Shown: positions 33,744 through 43,583 of the stretch, piece after piece
Numbering within the stretch: position 1 is the first letter of the stretch
Layout: each line of letters begins with the position of its first letter
DNA from: Rhynchopus sp. YZ270_cl-10
Taxonomy: Eukaryota > Euglenozoa > Diplonemea > Diplonemida > Diplonemidae
Length of the DNA stretch: 64,000 nucleotides
Direction of reading: 5' to 3'
Assembly (NCBI GenBank): GCA_964035575.1
Contig: OZ037894.1
Coordinates: 248,001 to 312,000 of the forward strand
Notes under the pieces: model-generated
Told to the model about the DNA's origin: nothing
Database searches by the model: none
Seen by the model: the letters and a program-made list of their open reading frames with translations, nothing else
Made by a program: the position numbers and the translations under genes

Positions 33744-34342
33744 CACTCTCAGTTAGCACTGAAAAGACACTCTCTACCCACCAGAGGGATTTTTATTTTT
33801 GAAGCAATCGCTTTTTTTTTCTCTTTTTCTTTTCACATTTTTTTTAAAACATATTGGATGTACCGTACCGGTAATATATACCGACCGTACCTCGTTTTGA
33901 ACATCCTTCGTATTTTCTCTTCGATTTGAAAGAAAATGAAACTAAACTAAAAAAACCCCTCTTTTTTTGGGTGACATTCGAGTCCTGAAAAACAATGTCT
34001 CTTCATATCAACACACTGTTGGCAATTCAGGTGATCCTGTTGGCTCGCTGCTCTGTCTCAAGGCTACCTTATTAGATAAATACAAGAAGCTTTCCTTAAA
34101 ACCCATATTACCATGTTTTTTTATAACATTATAGATGTTGTGTCCACGTGGTCATACACCAATCTCAACAATGTGTGGCCCAACCATAACGTACACGAAG
34201 CACTGCGTTTCAGATTTATACGACAGGGTCAGAAATGAAAAAAAAAGGATTGAAAAGAACACACAATATTGTGTGCGCCACCTGGTTTTTGAAAAAGCTC
34301 TTTTAACTACTCTGTCTATTTGTTTGGCGCATTTATTATTCA

Positions 34343-34600
34343 TAGACTATCGTGCATCAAGCGTTGGGTGCAGCGAACTGCAGTACCTGTAAGCTCACAA
34401 CTCTTCAACGGAAGGTGGGCCGCCGGCTGTCGAGCGGTTGTGAACCGCCCTCGTTCTCTTACGGTACGGGCCAGTCATTAGGTTTCCTTTTTACATCTTC
34501 TGTTGTTGGCCGCAGGGTACTTATGCTTTCATCCGGATGGCTGGCATCGTACGTGGGTCAGTCGGAGGTGCCTGCATTAATAACTTCACTTTTATTCTCG
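34343..34600 (+). repeat. Family F long dispersed repeat
   Basis: It starts TAGACTATCGTGCATCAAGC and ends near GTGCCTGCATTAATAAC. The second long copy is at 47191-47440 with high identity over about 250 bases. Partial copies of the right end (TGGCTGGCATCGTACGTGGG) are at 17431-17517 and 58462-58525. All are in gene orientation. A family B copy follows directly here. Confidence 0.8.
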
Positions 34601-34938
34601 TATTAGTGCCTGCGTCCCAGAGATGTTTGCACTATCAACTTTACTTTGTCTTAACCCCCATTTTTTCCAGTTTGGAGGAGAAAGATTTATCCGTCTTTCT
34701 AGCGCTCGTTTTTATACCCTTCAGCTCAAGCCTTTGTTTTTGTTCTGCTTTTTCTTTGGGGGGGTTTTTTTTTTGTTCCCTTTTCTTGCGAATATGAGCT
34801 CAGGTCTTCTTTGCAGGTTTCTTATGTTATGTTTTTGTTCAGTTCTGGTTTATTTATTCCAGGGGGGGAGAGGGTTGAGGTGGGCTGGGTTTCGTGTTAG
34901 AAATAATTTTCATTTTTCATTTTATTTTTTGCTCTGAT

Positions 34939-35065
34939 CCACCTGATTTTTATCCCGCGTCTAGGCGCGTAAAGGCCCGTATAGGCCAAACCCCACCCAT
35001 TTTTCTCAGCCTTTCCGCGCCTTTACGCGCTATACGCGCCTATACGCGGGGTAAAAATCAGGTGG
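34939..35065. mobile_element. MITE with long GC-rich inverted repeats
   Basis: Arms start CCACCTGATTTTTA and end TAAAAATCAGGTGG, and continue inward with CCCGCGT and GGCGCGTA against TACGCGCC and ACGCGGG. Nearly the whole 127 bases fold on themselves. Flanks show no clear duplication. It is non-coding. Confidence 0.75.
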
Positions 35066-35284
35066 CTGGTGGGTTAGATAAGAATGATGAACACGAGAGA
35101 AGAGATAGGGATTATTGATCTTTCAAGGCTCCCCCTCTTTTTTTTATAGGTGTCAACACAATTTATGAGGTCATTTTTTTGTTGAAATTCACCGCCATGG
35201 CGAAGTGGTCTTGTATGCCGCCTGTGTTCTGTATCTTCAAACCCAGTGTGTCTCAGAGCGATAACGATAGTGGTAATGATGTGT

Positions 35285-35322
35285 GTGTGTGTGTGCACGA
35301 GAGGTGCGTTCATCTTACAAGG
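35285..35322 (+). repeat. Family A hairpin, GCAC/GTGC stem version
   Basis: The stem GCAC-GAGAG-GTGC is followed by GTTCATCTTACAA. The loop and tail match the standard family A copy at 36431, but the stem sequence is different and still pairs. Confidence 0.65.
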
Positions 35323-35391
35323 GTTTTCTTTCCTTCTTTTCCCTCTTCTTCCTATGCTATCAATTTATTGAATGCATATATTGGTGTGATT

Positions 35392-35495
35392 CAGGGGGTA
35401 CGGACAACCCACGGGAGAACTGTTTCGGGCTATATTAAGATTTGCGGAGCACCTTCGGGGCGAACCACGGAGAATCCGTTAGGGTGATCACACCA
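35392..35495 (+). mobile_element. Family D MITE, forward copy
   Basis: Ends TGGTGTGAT and ATCACACCA, with interior TTTGCGGAGCACCTTCGGGG. It is the reverse complement of the copy at 1013-1152 over nearly its full length. Confidence 0.8.
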
Positions 35496-35845
35496 CAGAT
35501 GTTGAAATACTTTCTTTCGATATTAGTTTCTATCCTACAGAGAACCAAATGCCCTGCGTCCACCGAACGACGAGACGTAGGCACTTTCAACTTCTCTATA
35601 TTTTCCCCTTATTCTTCACGGCATTCACATTTTTTTTTTGTATGTCTCACTGTCTCAGCCTGCCATACAATGATATTTCACGGTTCAAGGTATGGGTTGT
35701 GCCTAAGAGGCCAGACAGCGACATTTCGCTGAGTGCAAAAAAAAAACCCCCCCCACAGTGTACGATTGCCAATGCAACAAAGGAAATGAAAAGGAAAACT
35801 CTTTGTGGAGCAGTTCCTCCCGCAAAAAAACTAATCAACACATGG

Positions 35846-36005
35846 TGGCCAGTTTGATGTGGGAGAGCGTCAAAAGTGGACGATAATTCTGGTTCAGAAT
35901 TGCTCTCACAGGGAGAGCATATGCTGTCCCAGGGAGAGCATCTGGGAGAGCGTGCGCTATCCCAGATGCTTATTAATTTTGACGCTGTCCCACTCAAACT
36001 GGCCA
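35846..36005. mobile_element. MITE with TGGCCAGTTTGA ends
   Basis: Inverted repeats of about 30 bases start TGGCCAGTTTGA and include GCGTCAAAA. The centre also folds, with CATCTGGGAGAGCG against CGCTATCCCAGATG, and repeats GGGAGAGCAT. 160 bases. The short frames in it have no known domain. Confidence 0.75.
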
Positions 36006-36430
36006 TCGTGCAGGGTTGCACAAATGCCCATGTCTGGATTTCCCCCCCGTTTGCAACAAGAGTGATTTAGTATATGTGCCTCCTGCCTTTCTCTGGAGCA
36101 CAGTCAACGGACACAAACCCCTCCAAGGAAGTAGTCGGGAAATCATCGACCTTCTCATGGTATTTATTCAGGTCAGTTTCTGTGATGCGATGTGTGTGTG
36201 TGTTTGACTAATAGGGGCAATTCTTGCGCAGAATATGGCTCCATGTGTATGTGTTTTTGCCATCTCTCTTTCGTTATGTCTCTCTGTTTTAAATATTCCT
36301 ATTTCATAGTTTTCTTTCCGAGCTGCGTTTTTAGTACGTTATTTTTTTTTATTTATTTTTCATTGATAACCCACGGAGCGTTAGTGCATGCGTCCCACAC
36401 GGCGTATATCCTTTTTGTTTTAAAATAAAA

Positions 36431-36470
36431 GGTGACTAAGCACGAGAGGCTTAGGTTCATCTTATAAAAC
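36431..36470 (+). repeat. Family A hairpin repeat (representative copy)
   Basis: GGTGA, then the stem CTAAGC with GCTTAG around the loop ACGAGAG, then GTTCATCTTA and a T-rich stretch. Other CTAAG-type copies: 10832, 33449, 36833, 53572, 54712, 55027, 58399, 59053, 62024 (with an insertion). GTGC/GCAC or GCAC/GTGC stem versions: 35285, 42787, 56280, 63203; looser relatives at 30895 and 50850. All are in gene orientation. Not coding. Confidence 0.75.
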
Positions 36471-37046
36471 CTTTCTTTTTTTCTTTTTTTTATTGCACTA
36501 TCGGTGACCGAAAATCATATCCTTAGGTTTTATCAAAGAGGTCTCTTTTTTTGTTTGGTACATGCCACCTCTCTTCGTGCCTTCCCTTCTGAATAGAACG
36601 TACATTACACCGTATATTTTTTATGATATCTTCTTTTTTAGAAAAAAAGGAGGATTTTATGTGCTTTGTTTATTTACCTTACTTTTTACGACATCCAGAT
36701 AAGGGGACGCGATTGTGTGTCTCTGAAAGCATCCTTTTTATATACTTTTTTTTTGGTTGAAAAAAATCATTGTCCAGGACAACAAAAAAAAAAGCCCTGT
36801 GGTGTTTTAATACCTGCAAACGAATATGATAAGGTGACTAAGCACGAGAGGCTTAGGTTCATCTTACAAACTTTTCTTTAATGTCTCTGCAGGAGATTCA
36901 TCTTTCAGCCTTTCTGTTCTTTGTGCTCACGACCATTTCATTTTTTCCCCCCCTTCTTTGTGGTGCCTGCGTCCGCCAAAGGTCTTTGCAACTATCAAAA
37001 AACCCCCCTTTTTCTCTGATAGTTTTTGTTTGATACAAAAAAAAAA

Positions 37047-37105
37047 AGTATAGTAGGAGTTCATCCTCGGGTGGCTACACTAATACAACCAAGTTTTCAA
37101 AAAAA
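37047..37105 (+). repeat. Family E repeat copy
   Basis: This variant reads GTATAGTAGGAGTTCATCC then GGCTACACTAATACAACC and an A-run. An A-run also precedes it. See 42418. Confidence 0.75.
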
Positions 37106-39009
37106 GCAAAAATAAGGCCCCATTCTTTGTCGTAGGATGCGTGCTCTTCCCGTACTCTCAATGTTGGGGGAAAAGCCGTTCCGAACAATAGCTGGAATGC
37201 AACCACCACGTGCCCCCCCCAGAACAACACTATACCGTCTGTGTGTGCACAGGTGTGCACACACACCATGCACACACAACGTATACACCCCCTTTCCCCT
37301 TCCTTCCCACCCGTTTTCAAAAAAAAAAACATACAGTTACCGAGTCTTCATTTCCGCGCATTCTATTATGTCGCTACAACAAAAAAAAGGCATTTCCCCC
37401 CACATTTTCCCATTGCTACAGAGCATCCTAAACCGTCGCCGTTGTGTATGTACCCCACTTATTGCCCCGCAACTCTGACTCGGCCGAGGGGGGAGGGCTG
37501 TGTGATTCCTAGGTCCTGCCAGGATGCTTCCCTGTAGGGTTTTTGTGTTGGAGAAGGTCTTCCGCGAAGGGAAGGGTGGGTTGGGAGAAGGAGGGGAGTG
37601 CTTCTTCTTCCCCTCATACAAACATATCATTTTGGTGGGAAGCGAACATCATTATAAACAAAAGACTGAGCGCAACGTTCCTGGCATAGGTAGGTATTAG
37701 AGCTGGTGGCAAAAGGGTGGTCTTAAGGAAGCGGTGAGAAGCTCATACGAGATGGACAGGGTGTATGGAAAGGGGGGGGGGAAATGAGAACAGTGAGGAA
37801 TAGTGAGGAGAGCGCACACCGGGGGATGTGGTCTAAGAGAAGCTTTTGGAGGTTGGCCGTGAGAGGATGAAGAGGAGGGGGTAGGGCCAGTCTTTGCACT
37901 GCTTGACACCTTGAGGAGGGGGAGGGGCCTCAGGGGGCGACGATATCTCCACGATGTGGGGGTGGGGGAGAGCAGCTGTTTGGTGTGTCCTGCTGGCGGT
38001 GGTGGTGGTGGTGATGGGGGGTTTTGCTGTCGTCCCCATAGGGCTGAGGGCTATGCTCATATGGGATGGACAGATGGAGGGGGACAACTGAGGAGAGTGA
38101 GGAGAGCGTATTGAAGGGGTGTTTACCTGAGGGTTCCTGTGGACACACGAACGCTGCAGAAGAGGGGAAGGGGGGCTACGAACAGAAGTGATGCGTTGAG
38201 AGAGAGAGCGGGGGAGAAGGGCGTTCTAACAAAAAAGGGTGGGCCACAAGAGAGGTTCAGAGGCTGTACCTAGGGGGGGTGGTTGTCGATGCAACAAAGG
38301 TGGTCTTTGTTTTGAGGTCATATGATGTACAGCACTGTGTATGTTTGAAAGCCAGGTAGGTAGGTGGGTGGGTAGGTGGGGTGGGCATTCCTGTGGGGAG
38401 GACTATTTGGGTGTCTTCTTACAGTAGAAGGATGCGGAGTGTGCTCCCCACGATGTTCTCTTTGTGTGTGTGTGTGGGGTTTTTCTCTTGAATGCGTCCT
38501 TTTTCTTGACGTCTACGAAACGGAAGGTTATTTTCAGGATGTTCACATCATGCCTGTTTCTGCAGCGCTGTGTTGTCAATGGGTAGCGGGGGTGCTGAGG
38601 GAGACGGAAAAAGGAACGGCTAAGGATTAGCTGCACCCTGCACAGAGACGGTCTTGATATGAACGGATCTGGGGAAGGGGGTAGAAGGAATTTGTGAGCA
38701 AGACGGCAATAGGCACACAAGGCAAGAAAAAGGGTTGGTCTTAAAAAGCCCGCCAATCTCCTCATTGTGCTCGTGGTGAAGCCCCACATCCCATCAGGGT
38801 TGGCTCGGGAAGGTGATATTCCCTGTGTCTTACGTTCGATAGAAGACGGAGAAGACGGAGGCACATCAATGTGGGGTGGTGGGCAGGCTGGGGGAAGGCC
38901 ACGAACCCAACAGAAGACCTTTGCATGTACAGAGGTGTTGTGTCTACATTCCCGCGCTGACCGATGAGTGGAAGCGGGGTGGGGGGGGGCATAGCAGATG
39001 TAAACTAAA

Positions 39010-39295
39010 ATGGATTGTAGGGGACAGCGTGGTTTTCAGGTCCACCCCCTAGGCACCTAGTCATACTGTGCAGATAAACCGATTGGTTCGTCGATGTTCG
39101 TCCTGGGTCTGGGGGGGAAATGGTTCGTCCATGTTTGTCGTGTGGGAGGGCACAAAAAATGACACTTTTCGTTCATCGATGTTCGTCGACGAACATTGAC
39201 GAACTTTTTTGACGAAATTTTTGTTCGTCTGCACAGTGTGCCTAGGGTCACGCATCTAAAAGCATCTGTTCACGAGGGGAATTTTTATTTCAAGT
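39010..39295 (+). repeat. Family C copy split by an inverted-repeat insertion
   Basis: The family C left half (GGATTGTAGGGGACAGCGTG) and right half (TGTTCACGAGGGG ... ATTTCAAGTGAAC) are separated by about 175 bases. The insert has ends ACTGTGCAGA and TCTGCACAGT (about 39065-39238) and an interior of GTTCGTCGATGTTCGTC-like words in both orientations. Flanking CCTAGTCA and CCTAGGGTCA could be a worn target duplication. Confidence 0.6.
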
Positions 39296-39300
39296 GAACC

Positions 39301-39548
39301 TCGTCGACACTACCTGTACAACCAACTGCAGTGGTCCCACCCCCTGCTAGCTTACCGCCTCCGCCGTATCATCTGCTATGGGATACTCTACACGCACCCT
39401 ACGGCTGCTGTGCCTCTACGAGTCGACAAAGAGAGGTGACATACACCTTGATGTGAATGCGTGCCCCTTATGCCTTGCACCGACCTCTGAGCTTGCGCAA
39501 CACCTGCTGTGGACTTGCCCACACTGTGTATGCCAAATGAACTTGTAA
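39301..39548 (+). pseudogene. Fragment of a non-LTR (LINE) reverse transcriptase C-terminus
   Basis: One frame reads LYNQLQWSHPLLAYRLRR and RIICYGILYTHP; the overlapping second frame reads RGDIHLDVNACPLC then APTSELAQHLLWTCPHC and stops at 39546-39548. The C-X2-C ... H ... C arrangement with HLLWTCP is the zinc-finger motif found at the C-terminus of many LINE reverse transcriptases. A frameshift lies between the two frames, and no polymerase core is present, so this is a dead 3' piece. It sits directly after a family C repeat. Confidence 0.6.
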
Positions 39549-39699
39549 TGTCTATCTTTATTGTTATCAAGATCAGTTGGCATTATTGTCTAGCTTTTTT
39601 TGCCACACCTCGCGACACCACATGGCTCAACTTCAGAGAAACCACTTTGCCGTTTACACACACTACCTCCCCCCACCTCTCCTTCGCATCTCTGGAAAG

Positions 39700-40344
39700 A
39701 TGGGCACCGAGGGCGGCAACATGGGGCACCTCGTTGCGGGGTTCTTCGGGTTGATAAGCTTTGTGCTGCTCTGCTGCGTCCTTGGAGACGGACGGAGTCT
39801 GATGACAATGTCCTCAGAGGGGATGGGAGAGTATTCTTATCGGTATGGGATTGGTGCGTATGGTGACGCATATGGGTTTGGGTGGACGAACGGGGACCAC
39901 ATTTTTGAGAAGTACGAATGCGAGAAACACACAGAACGTGGACAGGCGGTGGAGATGTTTACGCTGATGGGGATGTTCTTCAACTCAGTTGCGGTTCTCA
40001 TGAACCTGCTTGGTTCACAATCTCGACGAGGAACGTGGGGGTTGGTGTCTGTCACAACAAACGGTGTTCTTGCTGTCTTTATGGTTATCGCATTCTCTTT
40101 AACAGCGTCGCTCTTTGATGAGAACCTTAAATGCACAGACGGAGGCAATCTCCGTATGTACGATTCCATGAACCTCAACTACGGGGTCGCGTTCTTCGTG
40201 ATTGTCTGCGTGCTCTCCATCATCAACATCGTCACGCTTGTGGCGATGGGTGCCATGAGTCACGTCTCAATTCATACACACACTGCAGAGCCTGTCTCAC
40301 AATACCCCGCAGCGGAATACCCAGTGGAGGGTGAGCGAAAATGA
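39700..40344 (+). CDS. Four-span membrane protein (amastin/claudin-like), paralogue 1
   Basis: A 214-residue protein with hydrophobic spans at about 9-29, 82-104, 112-138 and 162-185. The long first loop holds WTNGDHIFEKYEC, and a cysteine follows span 3 in FDENLKC. The next gene (41642) shares DGRS after span 1, the DHIF motif, an H-X-ERG-X-A stretch before span 2, ASLFDE or ASIFDE plus Cys after span 3, and NY before span 4. They are clear paralogues in tandem. The layout matches amastin- or claudin-like surface proteins, but the amastin signature is not exact, so the family is inferred. The first ATG after the pyrimidine tract is at 39700; Met8 at 39721 is an alternative. Role unknown. Confidence 0.82.
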   Translation: MGTEGGNMGHLVAGFFGLISFVLLCCVLGDGRSLMTMSSEGMGEYSYRYGIGAYGDAYGFGWTNGDHIFEKYECEKHTERGQAVEMFTLMGMFFNSVAVLMNLLGSQSRRGTWGLVSVTTNGVLAVFMVIAFSLTASLFDENLKCTDGGNLRMYDSMNLNYGVAFFVIVCVLSIINIVTLVAMGAMSHVSIHTHTAEPVSQYPAAEYPVEGERK

Positions 40345-41641
40345 GGGGTTTTTTTGAAAAAAAAAAAAAATGTTGGGCTGAATTTTTTGAAGTCCAAGGA
40401 GTGTTTGCAAAAATACGCTGTGGAAAAAAAAGGGGGAAAAGACAGATGAAAATAAAGGTCTCGCTTTGATGTGTTTTTTTTTTCTTCTCTTCTCTTTTCT
40501 TTGGATTTTTCTATTTCACATTTTTTTCCCTTGTGTGGTGGGGATGTTGTTGATCATATACACCTAGGTGAATCTATCTTAGTTACGGGGAAGGGGGGGA
40601 ATGGGGTAGGTGGGGTAACTCTTGTGGCATATTTTGCGGGGGAGGGGGGAGGGGGACACAGGAGGAGAGCTCCACGACCTAGTTACCACCCATGACTAGT
40701 CACGTGTGGTAATGGGTCTTGTCATTATTTAGTCTTGTCATGTAACTAGTCATACCCCCTTGTCATTGCTCATACTAGGTCGTGGTGAGGGTGTTTAGTG
40801 TTTAGTTTCTGAAAATAAGAGAGGGTTGTGGCCTGCCCTTTTGAGAACAAAAGTCCATACCACACCCCACAACGCTGCAAAAAAAGGGGAGAAACCGCTC
40901 TCATTGCAATACGTTGCATATGGGACAGAGAGTCCGTAAATTATCGGACTTTTTGATGATTTTTGTTTCATCTCTTTGAAGTAAGAATGTGGTGTTTGAT
41001 AGACACAGTGGTGCGTTTTGCAACCCGGCTGAAGAACAGCCCTTTTCTTGGGGAGTTGGAGGGCCAGGATGTGCTGAAGCTGGCGAAAGCGCTGAGGGTG
41101 CACTGCATAGTATAGATTTGTGAACCATAAAAAAGAAACAAAAAAAAACAAAAAAAACGCCATCCTTGAGGTGCCTCGCCCTTTTTCGAGGACCCACCAG
41201 CTTCATGCAACCCTTTTTTTTCGGGGCTGCTGGACAACTTTTTGTTTTGGGCGTATTTTGTGTTTGAAGGCCTTCCATCCAATTTTTCAATCTCCTCACC
41301 AACATAGTTTGTTGATCCAGCAAACCTGCACAATCACCACTCAATCACCTATCATGATTTCACCTGTCAAAACGACTTCTAGGTGACCCGACTTAGCCAC
41401 GACAAGTTAATAGAGTTGCCCCTCCACACCACAGCCAAGCAGCGATCCGGTATCCTCTACAGGCTTGCATCTCAACAGCCATTTTATCTATGCAATGCCC
41501 TTCGTAACCATGCCAATAGCGCCGATGAATGGCGTTTGCACTTTCTCAACAACCATTTTATCAAACGCTTTCAACAATACCCCCCCTTTTGTCCTCTCCC
41601 ACCCACCCACCCACCCACCCTCAAGACAACTACAAACCACC
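40345..41641. other. Gap between the two tetraspan paralogues
   Basis: It holds a short MITE (40672-40785) and, near 41383-41600, an open stretch (with TRLSHDKLIELPLHTTAKQ) of unknown meaning that overlaps the leader of the next gene. The last 60 bases are a C/T-rich tract with CCCACCC repeats and an AG at about 41626. Confidence 0.5.
40672..40785. mobile_element. MITE with CCACGACCTAGT ends
   Basis: Inverted ends CCACGACCTAGT and ACTAGGTCGTGG; CTAGT/ACTAG words recur inside. 114 bases, non-coding, no clear target duplication. Confidence 0.6.
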
Positions 41642-42397
41642 ATGGGCAGCATCGGCCATGTCTTCAGCGGGTTCTTCTCTGGCTCGACCTGCGTGCTCTA
41701 CACCACCATGCTGTCCGATGGACGCAGCTTTGTCATCCGCAAGAACACCGTCGACCTCCCGGACGGGGTAAACCTCACCTCAGGCCCTTTGCAGTATGAG
41801 ACCTTTGGGATGGGCATTTTTCAGGATATCTTTGGAGAGACCTGGGAAAATGCGGACCACATCTTTAATACATGCGACGATCACCGGGAACGGGGAATGG
41901 CGATGATGGCTTTTGTCTTTATTGCCTTGGTGATATCCTTTGGGACCTCTGTGGCGAACATCCTGGGGGCGCAGTCGGGGAAGGGGGTGTTTGGGAGCGT
42001 TGCGATCATAACCAACATATTTCAGACGATTTGCTCGATTGTTTCTCTTTCCTTGGCTGCATCGATCTTTGACGAAAGCTTTTCCTGCGACATCTACAGT
42101 ACGCAGAAGGACCTCCGTCTGAAGGACATCGTGGTTGTGAATTATGCGATACCGTTTCTCGCTCTCGGGGGCTTCTTTTCCCTGGTCAGTGCAGTTGTTC
42201 TGTACATCACAGAGGCAAACCACAACAGCGACACAGTCCTTGAAGATGCGATCATGGCAGCAGGTCTAGAAGAAGACATCAAAGCGGCCACCCTCGCCCC
42301 AAGCTCTCCAGCATGTAGTCCGAAGGCAGCTGTAAAGGTCAAGTCGGCCGACACAGCATCGGCAGACTCCCCTCCTCCAACGGAGGAGGCAAAGTAG
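41642..42397 (+). CDS. Four-span membrane protein (amastin/claudin-like), paralogue 2
   Basis: A 251-residue protein that aligns with the gene at 39700 from end to end: DGRS after span 1, WENADHIFNTC with HRERGMA before span 2, ASIFDESFSC after span 3 and a fourth span followed by a longer tail. The tail (about 205-251) is rich in Ala, Ser, Pro and acidic residues and probably faces the cytoplasm. The ATG at 41642 follows CCACCC repeats and an AG, as expected for trans-splicing; upstream in-frame Met codons lie inside the leader. A tandem duplication with the preceding gene is the simplest origin. Confidence 0.82.
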   Translation: MGSIGHVFSGFFSGSTCVLYTTMLSDGRSFVIRKNTVDLPDGVNLTSGPLQYETFGMGIFQDIFGETWENADHIFNTCDDHRERGMAMMAFVFIALVISFGTSVANILGAQSGKGVFGSVAIITNIFQTICSIVSLSLAASIFDESFSCDIYSTQKDLRLKDIVVVNYAIPFLALGGFFSLVSAVVLYITEANHNSDTVLEDAIMAAGLEEDIKAATLAPSSPACSPKAAVKVKSADTASADSPPPTEEAK

Positions 42398-43055
42398 AGT
42401 ATTGAAAAAAGATGCATAGTATAGTGGAGCACACTCTAGGGTGGCTAAACTAATACAACCAAGTTTTCAAAAAAAAAAAAAAACTAAAAAGATAAAGGAT
42501 CCTCAGAAGAAACTACCTCAAAAAAGCGCTCATTTTATTTTATTTTATTTCCCCCCCGCGGAGTGTCAAGTGTCGTCCCAGAGACGTTTTTGCACTATCA
42601 ACTCCATTTTTTTTTGCATCTCGAGAAAATATATGCTCTCACGATCTGAAGATGTCAGTGACAGACCCCCCCATTTTTTTGTGAACTGTGTATGAAAGTC
42701 GCATCTATTAAGTTTTCCTTTTGAAATAAAATTTCTTTTGACCATGTGATGGATTCATCTACGGGGTCTTGTGTGTGTATGTGTATTTTTAAAGATGTGT
42801 GCACAGAGCACATTCATCTGACAAGATTTCTTCTTTTTCTTCCACTGTACCTTTTCTGTACCTCTATTGTTGAATATTGACCCCCCCCTCCTCCTCCCAA
42901 TAAAAAAAAAAGCAAATTAGACCCCGCACTCATTCTCCCACATACCCCATTACTGGGTAGAGCAAATATATATGACACCCTACTCATTTCCCTTGAATTC
43001 TCGCCCTCTCACTTCCTCATCCACATCCACATCCCCATCCACGCCACAGGCACAC
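42398..43055. other. Intergenic region
   Basis: It holds a family E copy right after the stop codon (42418-42480), a family B copy (42556-42606), a family A relative (42787-42825) and a C-rich leader ending CACGCCACAG at about 43049. Confidence 0.6.
42418..42480 (+). repeat. Family E dispersed repeat (representative copy)
   Basis: Core blocks are AGTATAGTGGAGCACACTC, GGGTGGCTA and CTAATACAACCAAGTTTTC followed by an A-run. Other copies: 19658, 31067, 37047, 51241, 57797 and 62558. All seven are in gene orientation. An A-run at the 3' side suggests copying from RNA (SINE-like), but no Pol III promoter was recognised. Confidence 0.8.
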
Positions 43056-43583
43056 ATGAATGAGGTGCCACCTGAAATACTTGGACGCCTCTTTGGGTGG
43101 TGTGGCACCCAGCAGGCGGGCTCTCTTCGCAATGTGAGCACTACATGGCGTCGCGTCTTCGATACGACCCACGTTCTTGAGCTGGTGGAGTACAGCCTGG
43201 GGGAGAGTGGTGGCAGGGTGACGACACGCTGGGTTGTTCCCGACGTCGCGTCGGTGGGGGCGGTCATGGGCACGGTTCTTGAGGTGTGCACGCTTCTGTG
43301 CGAGCGTGCGAAGATACAGGGTGTGCCGACGTCGCTGCAGACCTGCGCTGTGGTGTCCTCCCCATGGCAGTGCGTCAAGCTCAAACAGGCACACCTGCAC
43401 CTGGAGAAATGGCTCTACCTCATCACCCGGCATGACGACGTCGCCACGGTCCCTACGAACACACCAAACGGGCAGAGCGGCGAGCGTATCCAGAGCATCG
43501 AAGGCACGACACTAACCCACGACCAGCTTCTGTCCCGCCTCACCTCCGACTCGAACAAAGCGATTCTCGCGTTGCAGGGGTGA
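43056..43583 (+). CDS. F-box-like protein
   Basis: A 175-residue protein. The N-terminal 35 residues read VPPEILGRLFGWCGTQQ then SLRNVSTTWRRVF, the usual F-box pattern (Pro-rich start, Leu/Ile helix, Trp-Arg near the end). F-box proteins link substrates to SCF ubiquitin ligases through Skp1. The remaining part is mixed alpha/beta-looking and has no LRR, WD40 or Kelch repeats, so the substrate side is unknown. I chose 43056 because an acceptor (CACGCCACAG) lies seven bases upstream; the ATG at 42972 would add 28 residues of low-complexity Ser/Thr/Pro. Confidence 0.72.
   Translation: MNEVPPEILGRLFGWCGTQQAGSLRNVSTTWRRVFDTTHVLELVEYSLGESGGRVTTRWVVPDVASVGAVMGTVLEVCTLLCERAKIQGVPTSLQTCAVVSSPWQCVKLKQAHLHLEKWLYLITRHDDVATVPTNTPNGQSGERIQSIEGTTLTHDQLLSRLTSDSNKAILALQG

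Larger units (their letters stand above)
32976..39699. other. 6.7-kb repeat-rich gap
   Basis: No intact gene is seen. Contents: family A copies (33449, 35285, 36431, 36833), MITEs (33655-33743, 34939-35065, 35392-35495, 35846-36005), a long family F copy (34343-34600), family B copies (34606, 35547, 36366, 36960), family E (37047), a strikingly G-rich + strand from about 37500 to 39000 without a believable frame, family C split by an inverted repeat (39010-39295), and a LINE fragment (39301-39548). Confidence 0.6.

Noticed and set aside
41383-41640. Open stretch with mixed composition before the second tetraspan gene
   Set aside because: It could be a relic or an exon, but it has no start, no clear splice partner and overlaps the leader. 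Too weak to call.
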